A DNA stretch of 64,000 bases. Origin: JACPRL01 sp035573715 (lineage in GTDB: Bacteria; Acidobacteriota; Terriglobia; Acidiferrales; 2-02-FULL-67-57). Position 1 is the stretch's first letter; the number at the start of each line of letters is the position of its first letter. The notes under the pieces were generated by a model, which saw only the letters and a program-made list of their open reading frames with translations, had not been told where the DNA came from and searched no databases. The DNA lies in contig DATLZZ010000003.1 of the NCBI GenBank assembly GCA_035573715.1, positions 62,001-126,000 on the forward strand, read 5' to 3'. Made by a program: the position numbers and the translations under genes. Shown here piece by piece: positions 49,039 through 57,513 of this stretch.

Positions 49039-50112
49039 TCACGATGGTGCGCCACGCAGCAGCGTCTCCACGGCCCCGATGAAGTCATCCACTACTGGAC
49101 ACCACATTTCTGCTGGAAGCCTGAAGAAGAAGTCTCTGGACGAGGCCACGGCCTGGAATCCTGCGATGCCTTGCAGCAGTCTCCTAAACTCGTCTCTGAG
49201 TTTCTCAGTTGCTTCGTTGTCGTCCAACCAGCCGAAGGGAATGTTCAGTGAACCGTTCGTCTGGACGATATAGAGGGACCTTACGGAGATCCGGTCGAAC
49301 TTGACTGTAAGCGAGCCTTCCTTTCTACCTGTGCCCCATTCGATTCTTCCTGGGGGCCGCTTTGAGAATTCCAGCAGTTTTTTCACAGCGCCGAGATGTC
49401 CCGTACCCACCCTCCTCGAGGTTTCCTGGAGGAAGCTTGATTCGTCCCAAGAACGACTCTCTCTGGTCCCACCGGCATCTCGGGCCTCAACACCGAAAAG
49501 GCGCGGCCGCATGATCTCATAGCCCTCGTGCTCGTAATAATCGACTTCAACAGCAAACAAGGCAAAATCACTCATCTTGTTCAAGAAGAGTATTAGATCT
49601 TTGAGTCGTTCTTCCAGCGTGTCCATGAGAACAACGAACTTGTATGTACCGTCTCGCAGATTCCCCCAAGCTCGCTCAAGGAGAACGTCTGCCTCTTCAT
49701 CGCCAAATCCCAATGTGCGCTTAACGTACTCATGGAGCCCAATGTCTTTGGCTACGGCATTGCCTAAGACATTCGCGAACTGGTCCAAGGTGCGATACGT
49801 GCTTGTTAGAGAGGCGCCGTAGTCTAGAATCTGCGCCACCACCAATCGCTTGTCTGGGTTTTTGTAGAGCTTAGTCTCTACGAGAAAAACATCTCCACTG
49901 TCATCGATTAGCAATGCGTCTATTGGCCCGCTTTCCGTCGGAAACTCACGAACGACAAGGAGACGATCGAGGTCTATGCCCGGCTTGATCTCGTCTAACG
50001 GAATACTTTTGGGATTTGCATGAATGTACTCTTGAAGAAATGTTTCCTTGGCGATGCTTGTCTTCGGAACGCGCACGGCATTCTTTCCCGCTTTAGAGAC
50101 GATGATGGTCAT
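49039..50112 (-). CDS. PD-(D/E)XK nuclease-like protein of unfamiliar composition inside the fad operon
   Basis: 357 residues. Residues 60-100 show the nuclease core: Asp65 (GPIDALLIDDSGD), Glu79-x-Lys81 (VFLVETKLYKN) and Gln94 (VVAQILDYGASL), preceded by a helix with Glu28 (FLQEYIHANPKSIPLDEI), the order seen in restriction-type and NucS/DUF91-like enzymes. The C-terminal two-thirds (LMDTLEERLKDLILFLNKMS, WGTGRKEGSLTVKFDRI) is unassigned. The gene is A/T-richer than its neighbours and begins 13 bases after fadN, with fadA 78 bases downstream. Possibly a horizontally acquired defence or repair gene; substrate unknown. Confidence 0.75.
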   Translation of the reverse strand: MTIIVSKAGKNAVRVPKTSIAKETFLQEYIHANPKSIPLDEIKPGIDLDRLLVVREFPTESGPIDALLIDDSGDVFLVETKLYKNPDKRLVVAQILDYGASLTSTYRTLDQFANVLGNAVAKDIGLHEYVKRTLGFGDEEADVLLERAWGNLRDGTYKFVVLMDTLEERLKDLILFLNKMSDFALFAVEVDYYEHEGYEIMRPRLFGVEARDAGGTRESRSWDESSFLQETSRRVGTGHLGAVKKLLEFSKRPPGRIEWGTGRKEGSLTVKFDRISVRSLYIVQTNGSLNIPFGWLDDNEATEKLRDEFRRLLQGIAGFQAVASSRDFFFRLPAEMWCPVVDDFIGAVETLLRGAPS

Positions 50113-50125
50113 GCGTCCCCGATCC

Positions 50126-52525
50126 CTAATTCCGCAGAGGCTTGCCTGTCTTCAACAAGTATTGGATGCGCTCCTGAGTCTTTCGCTCCCCGCAGAGGCT
50201 GACAAAGGCTTCGCGCTCGAGGTCGAGCAGGTACTGCTCGCTGACCGCCTGAGGCGGGTTGAGGGCGCCGCCGGAAAGCACGTAGGCCAGCTTCTCGGCG
50301 ATGACGGCTTCGTACTCGGTAATGTGCTCGGCGCGCCGCATGATGTGGATGCCGAGCTTCATCTGCGCGTAGGCGGTCTCGCCCAGCACGCGGATATCGG
50401 TGCGGGGCGCGCCGGGGCGCACACCGGCCCGGGCCATCGAGAGCACCGCCTGCTTGGCATCGCCCAAGAGTCGGTCGAGGTTCATCGTAATCTGGTCGCC
50501 GTTGCGCAGGAAGCCGAGGCGGCGGGCGTGGTCGGCGCTGGTGGAAACCTTGGCAAGCGCGATGGTCTCAAAGAGGTGCCGGGTGCGGTTGAGCAGGTCG
50601 AGCTCATCGGTCGCCGCGTCGGCGGCGCGCAGCAACAGCTCCTTGCAGCCGCCGCCGGCGGGAATCAACCCCGCGCCGGTCTCCACCTGACCCATGTAGG
50701 TCTCGGCCGCGGCCACCACGCGCTGCCCGTGCAGGCACACTTCGCAGCCGCCGCCCAGTGTCATCCCGTGCGTCGCCACCACCACCGGCCGCGGTGCGTA
50801 CTTGAACGCCATCACGGTGTTCTGAAACGTGCGCACCATGGCGTGAATTTCATCCCATTCTTCTTCCTGCGCCGCCACCAGCAGCAGCATGATGTTGGCG
50901 CCGGCGGAGAAGTGCGGGCCCTGGTTGCCGACGACCAGCCCGTCGAAGTGGTCCTGCAACGCCTCCAGCGCCACGCGGGCAATCTCCAGAATGTCGCCGC
51001 CGATGGCGTTCATCTTGGTGTGGAACTCGAGGCAGGCGACGCCGTCGCCGAGGTCGATCAAACTGGCGCCGGCGTTCGAGCGCACCACGGCGCCGGCCGC
51101 GCGACGGTCGGCGAGCAGGATGACGCCCGGGCGCTCGGGCACGAAGCGGTGGCGGGTGCGCTCGAGGTCGAAATAGAACCGCTGGTTGTTCTGCCAGAGA
51201 TAGAACTTCTTTTCCGGGGCGCGGCTGAGCTCTTCGGCCAGTGGCGGCAGCGCGCGCTTCTCCTGCTTCCAGCGCTCGAGGATGGTGTCGGCGCCGATGG
51301 CGTCCCAGAGCTCGAAGGGCCCGCGCTCCCAGTTGAAGCCGTAGCGCATGGCCTGGTCAATCTCGACTATCGTATCGGCAATCTCGGGCACGCGGGCGGC
51401 GGCGTAGAGGAAGAGGTCGCCGAGCAGCCGCTGGTAGAACAATCCGACGCTGTCTTTGGAGGCCAGCAGCATCCGCAGACGCTCGCCGAGGTCGTCGACG
51501 CCGCGCGCCATCTCCAGCGTGTGCAGAGTGACCTTCTGCCGCGGGCGATACTCGAGTGTCTTCCAATCGAGCGCCAGCACTTTCGACTCGCCGCCCTCTT
51601 TGACGCGCTTGTAGAAGCCCTGGCCGGACTTCTCGCCCAGCCAGCCGTTGGCGACCATCTTCTGCACGAAGTCGGGCAACTGGAAGAGAGCGCGCTGCTC
51701 GTCGTGGGGCAGGTTGTCGCGCAGGTTGGCGACCACGTGGCTGAAGACGTCGAGGCCGACAATGTCGAGTGTGCGGAAGGTGGCGCTGCGCGGGAGCCCG
51801 ATGAGGGGTCCGGTCAGCTCGTCCACCGCTTCCAGGCTCAGGTTCTGCTCCTGCATCAGCCGCAGGGTGTTGAGCACCGAGAAGGTTCCGATGCGGTTGG
51901 CGATGAAGTTGGGGGTGTCCTTGGCGCGGACGACGACTTTGCCCAGGCTGAGCTCGGCGAAGTTCCAAACCGCCTCAACCACTTCCGGCAGCGTCTCGGC
52001 GATGGGGATCACTTCCAGCAGGCGCATGTAGCGCGGCGGATTGAAGAAGTGCGTGCCCAGCCAGTGCTGCCGGAAGCCCGCCGAGCGCCCTTCGGCGAGC
52101 AGGCGCAGCGGAATACCGCTGGTGTTGGAGCTGACAATGCTGCCGGGACTGCGGAGGGCATCGACGCGCTCCAGCAGCGGCCGCTTGATTTCGAGCTTCT
52201 CCGCCACGGCTTCGATAATCCAGTCGGCGCCGGCGATCCAATCGAGGTTGTCCTCGAAGTTGCCGATGCGGATGCGGTCGGCGTACTCGGGCAGGAAGAA
52301 AGCGGCGGGGTCGCTGCGGCGCGCGGCCTCCAGCCCGGCGCGCACGATGCGGTTGCGCACCACGGAATCGTTGAGTGTCAACCCGCGCTTCTTCTCCTCT
52401 TCCGTCAGGTCGCGCGGGACGATGTCGAGTAGAATGGGTGACAGGCCGGCGTTGGCCAGGTGGGCGGCGATGCGGGCGCCCATAACGCCTGCGCCCAGGA
52501 CGGCAACGTTTTGGATCCGGATCAT
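50126..52525 (-). CDS. fadN: 3-hydroxyacyl-CoA dehydrogenase / enoyl-CoA hydratase, FadN (YusL) type
   Basis: 799 residues from ATG 52525. Dehydrogenase first: NAD loop VLGAGVMGARIAAHLANAG, NTSGIPLRLLAEG, THFFNPPRYMRLLEVIP, then a C-terminal dehydrogenase repeat (SGQGFYKRV; MRYGFNWERGPFELWDAIGA). The enoyl-CoA hydratase domain follows (about 535-690) with FSAGANIMLLL, GMTLGGGCEVCLHGQRVVAA and ETGAGLIPAGGGCKELLLR. This order is that of FadN rather than E. coli FadB. The frame is open 57 codons upstream, without conservation. The patatin gene diverges from it. Confidence 0.94.
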   Translation of the reverse strand: MIRIQNVAVLGAGVMGARIAAHLANAGLSPILLDIVPRDLTEEEKKRGLTLNDSVVRNRIVRAGLEAARRSDPAAFFLPEYADRIRIGNFEDNLDWIAGADWIIEAVAEKLEIKRPLLERVDALRSPGSIVSSNTSGIPLRLLAEGRSAGFRQHWLGTHFFNPPRYMRLLEVIPIAETLPEVVEAVWNFAELSLGKVVVRAKDTPNFIANRIGTFSVLNTLRLMQEQNLSLEAVDELTGPLIGLPRSATFRTLDIVGLDVFSHVVANLRDNLPHDEQRALFQLPDFVQKMVANGWLGEKSGQGFYKRVKEGGESKVLALDWKTLEYRPRQKVTLHTLEMARGVDDLGERLRMLLASKDSVGLFYQRLLGDLFLYAAARVPEIADTIVEIDQAMRYGFNWERGPFELWDAIGADTILERWKQEKRALPPLAEELSRAPEKKFYLWQNNQRFYFDLERTRHRFVPERPGVILLADRRAAGAVVRSNAGASLIDLGDGVACLEFHTKMNAIGGDILEIARVALEALQDHFDGLVVGNQGPHFSAGANIMLLLVAAQEEEWDEIHAMVRTFQNTVMAFKYAPRPVVVATHGMTLGGGCEVCLHGQRVVAAAETYMGQVETGAGLIPAGGGCKELLLRAADAATDELDLLNRTRHLFETIALAKVSTSADHARRLGFLRNGDQITMNLDRLLGDAKQAVLSMARAGVRPGAPRTDIRVLGETAYAQMKLGIHIMRRAEHITEYEAVIAEKLAYVLSGGALNPPQAVSEQYLLDLEREAFVSLCGERKTQERIQYLLKTGKPLRN

Positions 52526-52646
52526 AGGGCCGAACACAGGCTCCGCCGCAGAAAAGCGGAGGCTCTCGCCGAGGAAGCGTTCGAGGCGAAGAGGCAGAGT
52601 ATCGGAAGCCGCTGCGGGCGTCAAGCGGCGGCTGAGCGGTAACGAG

Positions 52647-53546
52647 ATGGAGCTCGAGAGCTGGAAGGAAAAGCTGGCGCAGGCGCTGGCCCGCATCCGC
52701 GCCTTCGCCTACCAGCGGGTGCGCGTGCGACCCCCGCGCGCCGAGCCTCCCCGAGCCGAACGCCGCGTGGGGGTGGCGCTGGGCGGCGGGTTCGCGCGCG
52801 GCCTGGCGCACATCGGCGTGCTCAAGGTGCTGGAAGATAGCCGCATTCCCGTCGGCTGCCTCGCCGGCACCAGCATCGGCAGCATCATCGGCGGCGCCTA
52901 CGCCAGCGGCGTGTCCGTGGCCGAGATGGCAACCGTGGCGCGCGGCATCCGCTGGAAGGACTTCGGCAGTTGGACCATTTCTACTCGCGGGCTCGCGTCC
53001 AATCAGCGGCTGGAAGCGCTGGTGCGGCGCACCTTCCGCGCCCTGCGCTTCGAAGACCTGAAGATTCCGCTGGCCATCATCGCCACCGACCTGGTGAACG
53101 CCCAGCCGGTGGTGTTCACGGCGGGCGAGCTGGGCGTGGCCGTGCGCGCCAGTTGCGCGTATCCGGGCCTCTTCCTTCCTGTTGCGGTCGATGGCAGCCT
53201 GCTGGTGGACGGTATGCTGGTTTCGGCGGTGCCGGCGGAAGCGGTGCGCGAACTGGGCGCCGACATCGTCATCTCCGTCAATCTCGACAACATCCGCTAC
53301 GGCCTGGAGCCGAAGAACATCGCCGAAGTCTGGGCGCGGGCGCTGAGCATCGCCACCCGTGCCGCCGAGCCAGTGTGGCGCGAGCAGTCCGACATCGTCA
53401 TCGAACCGGAAGTGCGCCACTTCGATTGGGACGACTTCGGCCGCGCCGATGAGTTGATTGCCGCCGGTGAAGAGGCCATGCTGGCCGCCCTGCCGCGGCT
53501 GAAGCGCCTGCTGGAAGAACCCGGCGAGGCCCGGGCCGCCTCCTGA
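52647..53546 (+). CDS. Patatin-like phospholipase, RssA type
   Basis: 299 residues. Catalytic dyad: Ser76 in GTSIGS and Asp188 in LLVDGMLVSAVP; oxyanion loop GGGFARGLAHIGVLKVLE. ATDLVNAQPVVFTAGELGVA and RASCAYPGLFLPV are typical of the bacterial RssA/YchK group. Cytosolic, with a basic N-terminal amphipathic helix that may touch the membrane. Probably a lipid esterase. The glycerophosphodiesterase gene begins two bases after its stop, suggesting that the pair handles deacylated phospholipids. Confidence 0.9.
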   Translation: MELESWKEKLAQALARIRAFAYQRVRVRPPRAEPPRAERRVGVALGGGFARGLAHIGVLKVLEDSRIPVGCLAGTSIGSIIGGAYASGVSVAEMATVARGIRWKDFGSWTISTRGLASNQRLEALVRRTFRALRFEDLKIPLAIIATDLVNAQPVVFTAGELGVAVRASCAYPGLFLPVAVDGSLLVDGMLVSAVPAEAVRELGADIVISVNLDNIRYGLEPKNIAEVWARALSIATRAAEPVWREQSDIVIEPEVRHFDWDDFGRADELIAAGEEAMLAALPRLKRLLEEPGEARAAS

Positions 53547-53548
53547 CC

Positions 53549-54232
53549 TTGTCTTTCCCTCTCATCATCGCGCATCGTGGCGAGCCGGGACGCCGCGAAA
53601 ACACCCTGGCCGGTTTCCTCGCCGGCATCGCTCGCGGGGCCAACTGGATCGAGCTGGATGTCCACCTGACGGCCGACGGGCAGGTGGCCGTCCATCACGA
53701 TGCCCACCTCGCCCGCCGCGCGTTGAGCAAGTTGACGCTGGAAGAAGCTCGAGCCCTGGCGCGCCGACGCAAGCGCATCGAACTGCCTACTCTGGATGAA
53801 GTCCTGGAAACCATCGCTGGCCACATTGGACTGAACGTAGAAATCAAGGACCCGCGCGCCGGCCGCGCCGTGGTGGCCGCGCTCGCCCGCCACAAAGCCG
53901 TTGACCGCGCCATTTGCAGCTCGTTCCACTGGCCAGCGATTCGCGAGCTGGCCGACCTGCGCCCCCGCGTGGCGACCGGCATCCTCACCAGCGGGCGGCT
54001 GCGCAACCCCGCCGGCGACTTTCATCGCGCGCATGCCGATGCCGTGTTCCAGGGCTATAAGTCGGTTCAGCCGGCGCAGGTGCGCGAAGTCAAGAAGGCC
54101 GGGTTCGGGTTCTACGTCTGGACGGTGAACCGCGAAGCCGATCTGCGGCGAATGGTAGAGCTGGGGGTCGACGGCATCATCACCGACTACCCCGAGCGGC
54201 TGGTCCACCTTCGCCAACGGCTCACCCGGTAA
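53549..54232 (+). CDS. Glycerophosphodiester phosphodiesterase, TTG start
   Basis: 227 residues. Metal and catalytic residues lie in IIAHRGEPGRRENTLAGF (His9), WIELDVHLTADGQVAVHHDA and LNVEIKDPRAGRAV; ends VWTVNREADLRRMVELGVDG, IITDYPERL. A normal cytosolic GDPD. TTG 53549 is the only start that keeps the first beta strand (SFPLIIAHRG) and is almost coupled to the patatin stop. Confidence 0.92.
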   Translation: MSFPLIIAHRGEPGRRENTLAGFLAGIARGANWIELDVHLTADGQVAVHHDAHLARRALSKLTLEEARALARRRKRIELPTLDEVLETIAGHIGLNVEIKDPRAGRAVVAALARHKAVDRAICSSFHWPAIRELADLRPRVATGILTSGRLRNPAGDFHRAHADAVFQGYKSVQPAQVREVKKAGFGFYVWTVNREADLRRMVELGVDGIITDYPERLVHLRQRLTR

Positions 54233-54341
54233 TCGTTGAAGCGTTGATTCGTTGAACCGGCCGGAGCGCGGTGCTATGATGCGGTGCGAGCGGGTCGAGC
54301 CGCAGCCCCAGACCCGCCGAAATCCTAGCGAGGTGCATTCG

Positions 54342-55784
54342 ATGAAGCCGTCTCGTCTGTTCGCCATCGTCCTCTTCGTTCTGACAGTTGGGGTCGCCAG
54401 CGCCGGCGCGCAAACCAAAGCGCCGAGCCAGAAAGTCTTCCCCTATCCCATCCACAAGAAGACGCTGCCGAACGGGCTCGATGTCGTGGTCATCGAGACG
54501 CCCGAGTTCAAGAGCGTGCTCAGCTACAACACCCTGGTGCTGGCCGGGGCGCGCAACGAAACCGAGAAGGGCAAGACCGGCCTGGCGCATCTCTTCGAGC
54601 ACATCCTCTTCCGCCACCGCTACGGCGGCGAAGACGGCGGCTACGACGACCGCATGAGCAAGCTCGGCACCCACAACAATGCCTGGACGTGGTTTGACGT
54701 CACCTACTATCACCCGCTCACCTTCACCTCGAACCTGAACACCAAGGGCGACCTGCCCGGCCTGCTGGAACTCGAATCCTCGCGCTTCAAGGCGCTCGAT
54801 TTCACCGAGAAGATCTTCAAGACCGAGACCGGCGCGGTGCTGGGCGAGTACCGCCGCGGCGCTTCGCGGCCCTCGCAGAAGATGACCGAGCACGCGCTGG
54901 CGCTGCTCTTCCCGCATCATTCCTACGGGCACGACACCATCGGCTACTACCAGGACGTGCTCGACATGCCCAACCACTACGACGCCGCGCGGCGCTTCTA
55001 CGACACCTACTACCGGCCGAACAACTGCGTGCTGGTGATTGCCGGCGACGTCAAGGCCGAGGGAATCTTCGCCACCGTCGAGCCTTACTACCGCGACTGG
55101 CAGCGGAAGGACGTGCCGCCGATCCAGGCCACCGGCGAGCCACCGAAGAAGGAGCAGCGCGAGCACGTAACCTGGGACGCCGACGTGGCGCCGCTGGTCT
55201 GGGTGGCCTATCGCATGCCCGCCTTCAAGCCGGGCACGACCGACTCCGCGGTGGCGGAACTGCTGAGCGAGCTGCTGGTCTCGCCCGCCGCGCCGCTCTA
55301 CAAGAAGCTGCGCTACGAGAAGCAGACCGCCAGCCAGCTCGGCTTCGAGGAGGGCACGCAGGGCTTCGAGAGCTTCGACCCGCGCGCGGTCATTGTTTCG
55401 GCGCAGCTCTACAAAGAAAAGCAGGCCGCGCAAGGGACGAAATATTTCGACGAAGTCAGCGGTGACATTATCGCGGGCATGGACGAACTAAAGCGCTTCT
55501 CCAGGCAGAAGACCGCGCGCAAGCTGCTCGAGACCCTCAAGAGCCGCTACCGCTATGACTTTCTGGCGGCGATGTCGAGCCCGGCCGATATCGCCCAGAC
55601 CTTCGCCTGGTACTACCGGTTCGACCGCGACCCCGACGTGTTCGAGAAGCTGCTGGCGTCGGTGCAGAAGCTGACACCGCAGGACATCGACCGCTTCGCG
55701 CAGAAGTATTTCGTGCCCGAGAATCGCGCTGTGCTGACGCTCTCCTACGATCAACAGAAGGCGAAACTGGAAAATGGAAAATAG
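54342..55784 (+). CDS. Exported M16 zinc peptidase, catalytic partner
   Basis: 480 residues from ATG 54342 with a signal peptide (SRLFAIVLFVLTVGVASAGA). The zinc motif HLFEH (GLAHLFEHILFRHRYGG) and the downstream glutamate (TETGAVLGEYRRGASRP) are intact. Its second domain has APLVWVAYRMPAFKPGTTDS and SPAAPLYKKLRYEKQTAS. Followed at once by a related subunit lacking the zinc motif, as in two-chain periplasmic M16 proteases. The frame is open to 54252, but the signal peptide marks the start. Confidence 0.9.
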   Translation: MKPSRLFAIVLFVLTVGVASAGAQTKAPSQKVFPYPIHKKTLPNGLDVVVIETPEFKSVLSYNTLVLAGARNETEKGKTGLAHLFEHILFRHRYGGEDGGYDDRMSKLGTHNNAWTWFDVTYYHPLTFTSNLNTKGDLPGLLELESSRFKALDFTEKIFKTETGAVLGEYRRGASRPSQKMTEHALALLFPHHSYGHDTIGYYQDVLDMPNHYDAARRFYDTYYRPNNCVLVIAGDVKAEGIFATVEPYYRDWQRKDVPPIQATGEPPKKEQREHVTWDADVAPLVWVAYRMPAFKPGTTDSAVAELLSELLVSPAAPLYKKLRYEKQTASQLGFEEGTQGFESFDPRAVIVSAQLYKEKQAAQGTKYFDEVSGDIIAGMDELKRFSRQKTARKLLETLKSRYRYDFLAAMSSPADIAQTFAWYYRFDRDPDVFEKLLASVQKLTPQDIDRFAQKYFVPENRAVLTLSYDQQKAKLENGK

Positions 55785-55803
55785 AAAACGGGGACCGATA
55801 GCC

Positions 55804-57405
55804 ATGCGAATCCGTGGCTCTTTCCTGCTCGCAACACTGCTCGCACTGGTCGCGCTGCCGCTGGCGGCGCAGACGCCCAAAGTCGTTACGCTCGGTTCGC
55901 CGGCGCCGCTGGTGGAAATCAAAGTGATGGTCAAAGCCGGCTCGGCCGCCGACCCGGAAGGACTCGAAGGCCTGGCGAACTTGACCGGACAGCTTGTCAT
56001 CGAAGGCGGCTTCGGCGAGCCGAAGAAACCTGTCACCAAGGAGGCGCTGGCCGAGCTGACGCGGCCGTGGGGCAGCGGCGCCTACCCGCAGGTCAGCGTG
56101 ACTAAAGAAGTTACCGTGTTCTCGATGACGGTGCCGAAGGAAGTGTTGACGACCTACGTGCAGCAGGTGCTGCGGCCGATGTTCACGCAGCCGCTGTTTG
56201 CCGCTGCTGAGCTCGACCGTGTCAAAGCCGAAACGCTGCAGACCCTGCGCTCTGACCTGCGCTTCGAGCAGATTGAGTTGGTTGGGCTCATCGCGCTCGA
56301 CAATGTCATCCACGAGGGCACGAACTACGCGCATCCCGATATCGGCACCGAGAAAGGACTTGAGCAGATCACCGCCGAAGCCGTGCGGCGCTTCTACGCC
56401 ACCTACTACAAGCCGGAGAACATCATCGTCGGCGTTTCCAGCGGCGATGCCGCGGTGATGAAGCAGGTGCAGGACGCGCTCGCCGTCGGCCTCAAGCTCG
56501 AGGCCGCGCCGTTTTCGCGCCGCGCTGCGCAAGCGCCGCCAGCGGTGAAGGGCCGCGACCTTCTCATCGTCGCCCAGCCCAACGCCATCTCCGCCGGCAT
56601 CCACGCCGGCTTTCCGCTGCCGCTGACGCGCGCCGACGAGGACTACTGGCCGCTCTACATCGCCAACATCTGGTTCGGAACGCACCGCGACGGCTTCTCG
56701 CACCTCTATCAGGTCATCCGCGAGGAGCGCGGCTACAACTACGGCGACTATTCCTACATCGAGCACTTCGAGAGCCGCCCGCGCTATCTGTTTCCGCCGC
56801 CCAACGCGCCACGGCGCTTCCAGTACTTCAGCATCTGGATTCGCCCCGTGCAGCACGACTACGCGCACCACATCACGAAGGCGCTGACCTGGGAGCTGGA
56901 GAACTTCGTTCGCACCGGCCTGACCGAGGAGCAGTGCAGCGACGCCAAGAACAAAGCGCGCGTGCTGTACTTGAGCCTGGCGGAGACCGGCAGCCGCTTG
57001 CTCGGCACCAAACTCGACGACGAGTTCTACGGGCTCGACGCTGGCTACCTCGACAACTACCTCGCCACCGTCGACGCGGTAAGCTGCGCCCAGATCAACG
57101 CCGCCATCAAGAAGTACTTGCAGGCCGAGAACCTGCGCTACGTCATCATTACCCACAAAGACGTCGCGCCCAAACTGGCCGACGACATCGCCGCCGGCGG
57201 CCCGGCGTGGGGTAAGTCGCCGGCCGATTATCAGATTGATGTGAAGGAAGAGGGCGGGCGCAAGCTCTACGAAATTCCCGAGGCGCGGCTCAGAACTCTT
57301 CAGGGCGATGCCGTCTGGGCTTTCTACCCGCTCAACATCCCGCGCAACCGCATCCGCATCGTCCCCGCGGAAAAGCTGTTCGAAACCTCAGCGCTGCCAC
57401 AATAA
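55804..57405 (+). CDS. Exported M16 family protein without the zinc motif, non-catalytic partner
   Basis: 533 residues from ATG 55804; signal peptide RIRGSFLLATLLALVALPLA. The expected HxxEH position reads LEGLANLTGQLVIEGG, so it is not a zinc peptidase. The rest of the fold is kept: RFYATYYKPENIIVGVSSGD, WPLYIANIWFGTHRDGFSHL, YQVIREERGYNYGDYSYIEH. Together with the upstream gene it forms an alpha/beta-type pair in which this chain supplies the R/Y substrate-binding half. An ATG at 55774 overlaps the upstream gene but lacks a signal peptide. Confidence 0.88.
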   Translation: MRIRGSFLLATLLALVALPLAAQTPKVVTLGSPAPLVEIKVMVKAGSAADPEGLEGLANLTGQLVIEGGFGEPKKPVTKEALAELTRPWGSGAYPQVSVTKEVTVFSMTVPKEVLTTYVQQVLRPMFTQPLFAAAELDRVKAETLQTLRSDLRFEQIELVGLIALDNVIHEGTNYAHPDIGTEKGLEQITAEAVRRFYATYYKPENIIVGVSSGDAAVMKQVQDALAVGLKLEAAPFSRRAAQAPPAVKGRDLLIVAQPNAISAGIHAGFPLPLTRADEDYWPLYIANIWFGTHRDGFSHLYQVIREERGYNYGDYSYIEHFESRPRYLFPPPNAPRRFQYFSIWIRPVQHDYAHHITKALTWELENFVRTGLTEEQCSDAKNKARVLYLSLAETGSRLLGTKLDDEFYGLDAGYLDNYLATVDAVSCAQINAAIKKYLQAENLRYVIITHKDVAPKLADDIAAGGPAWGKSPADYQIDVKEEGGRKLYEIPEARLRTLQGDAVWAFYPLNIPRNRIRIVPAEKLFETSALPQ

Positions 57406-57409
57406 GGTT

Positions 57410-57506
57410 GCTTGTCATGCTGGGCCCGCCGCGGCGGGCGAAGCATCTCAGCGGAGTTGGTGCTTCAGACTGAGATTCTTCGGCGTGCGGCCTCAGAATG
57501 ACAAGC
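57410..57506. repeat. 97-base terminal-inverted-repeat element
   Basis: GCTTGTCAT (57410-57418) is the exact inverse of ATGACAAGC (57498-57506). Inside are GGGCCCGCCGCGGCGGGC, AAGCATCTCAGCGGAG and its counterpart CTGAGATTCTTCGGC. It is a complete non-coding element of the TTGTCATTCTGAGC type, related to family B. It fills the convergent gap between the M16 pair and the transketolase. Confidence 0.7.
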
Positions 57507-57513
57507 GTGGTGG

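Noticed and set aside
50048..52432. 794-codon plus-strand open frame
   Set aside because: Lies fully antisense to fadN, which carries all its catalytic motifs.
52526..52696. 57-codon N-terminal extension of fadN
   Set aside because: The NAD-binding strand begins at MIRIQNVAVLGAG; the extension has no conserved features and overlaps the divergent patatin start.
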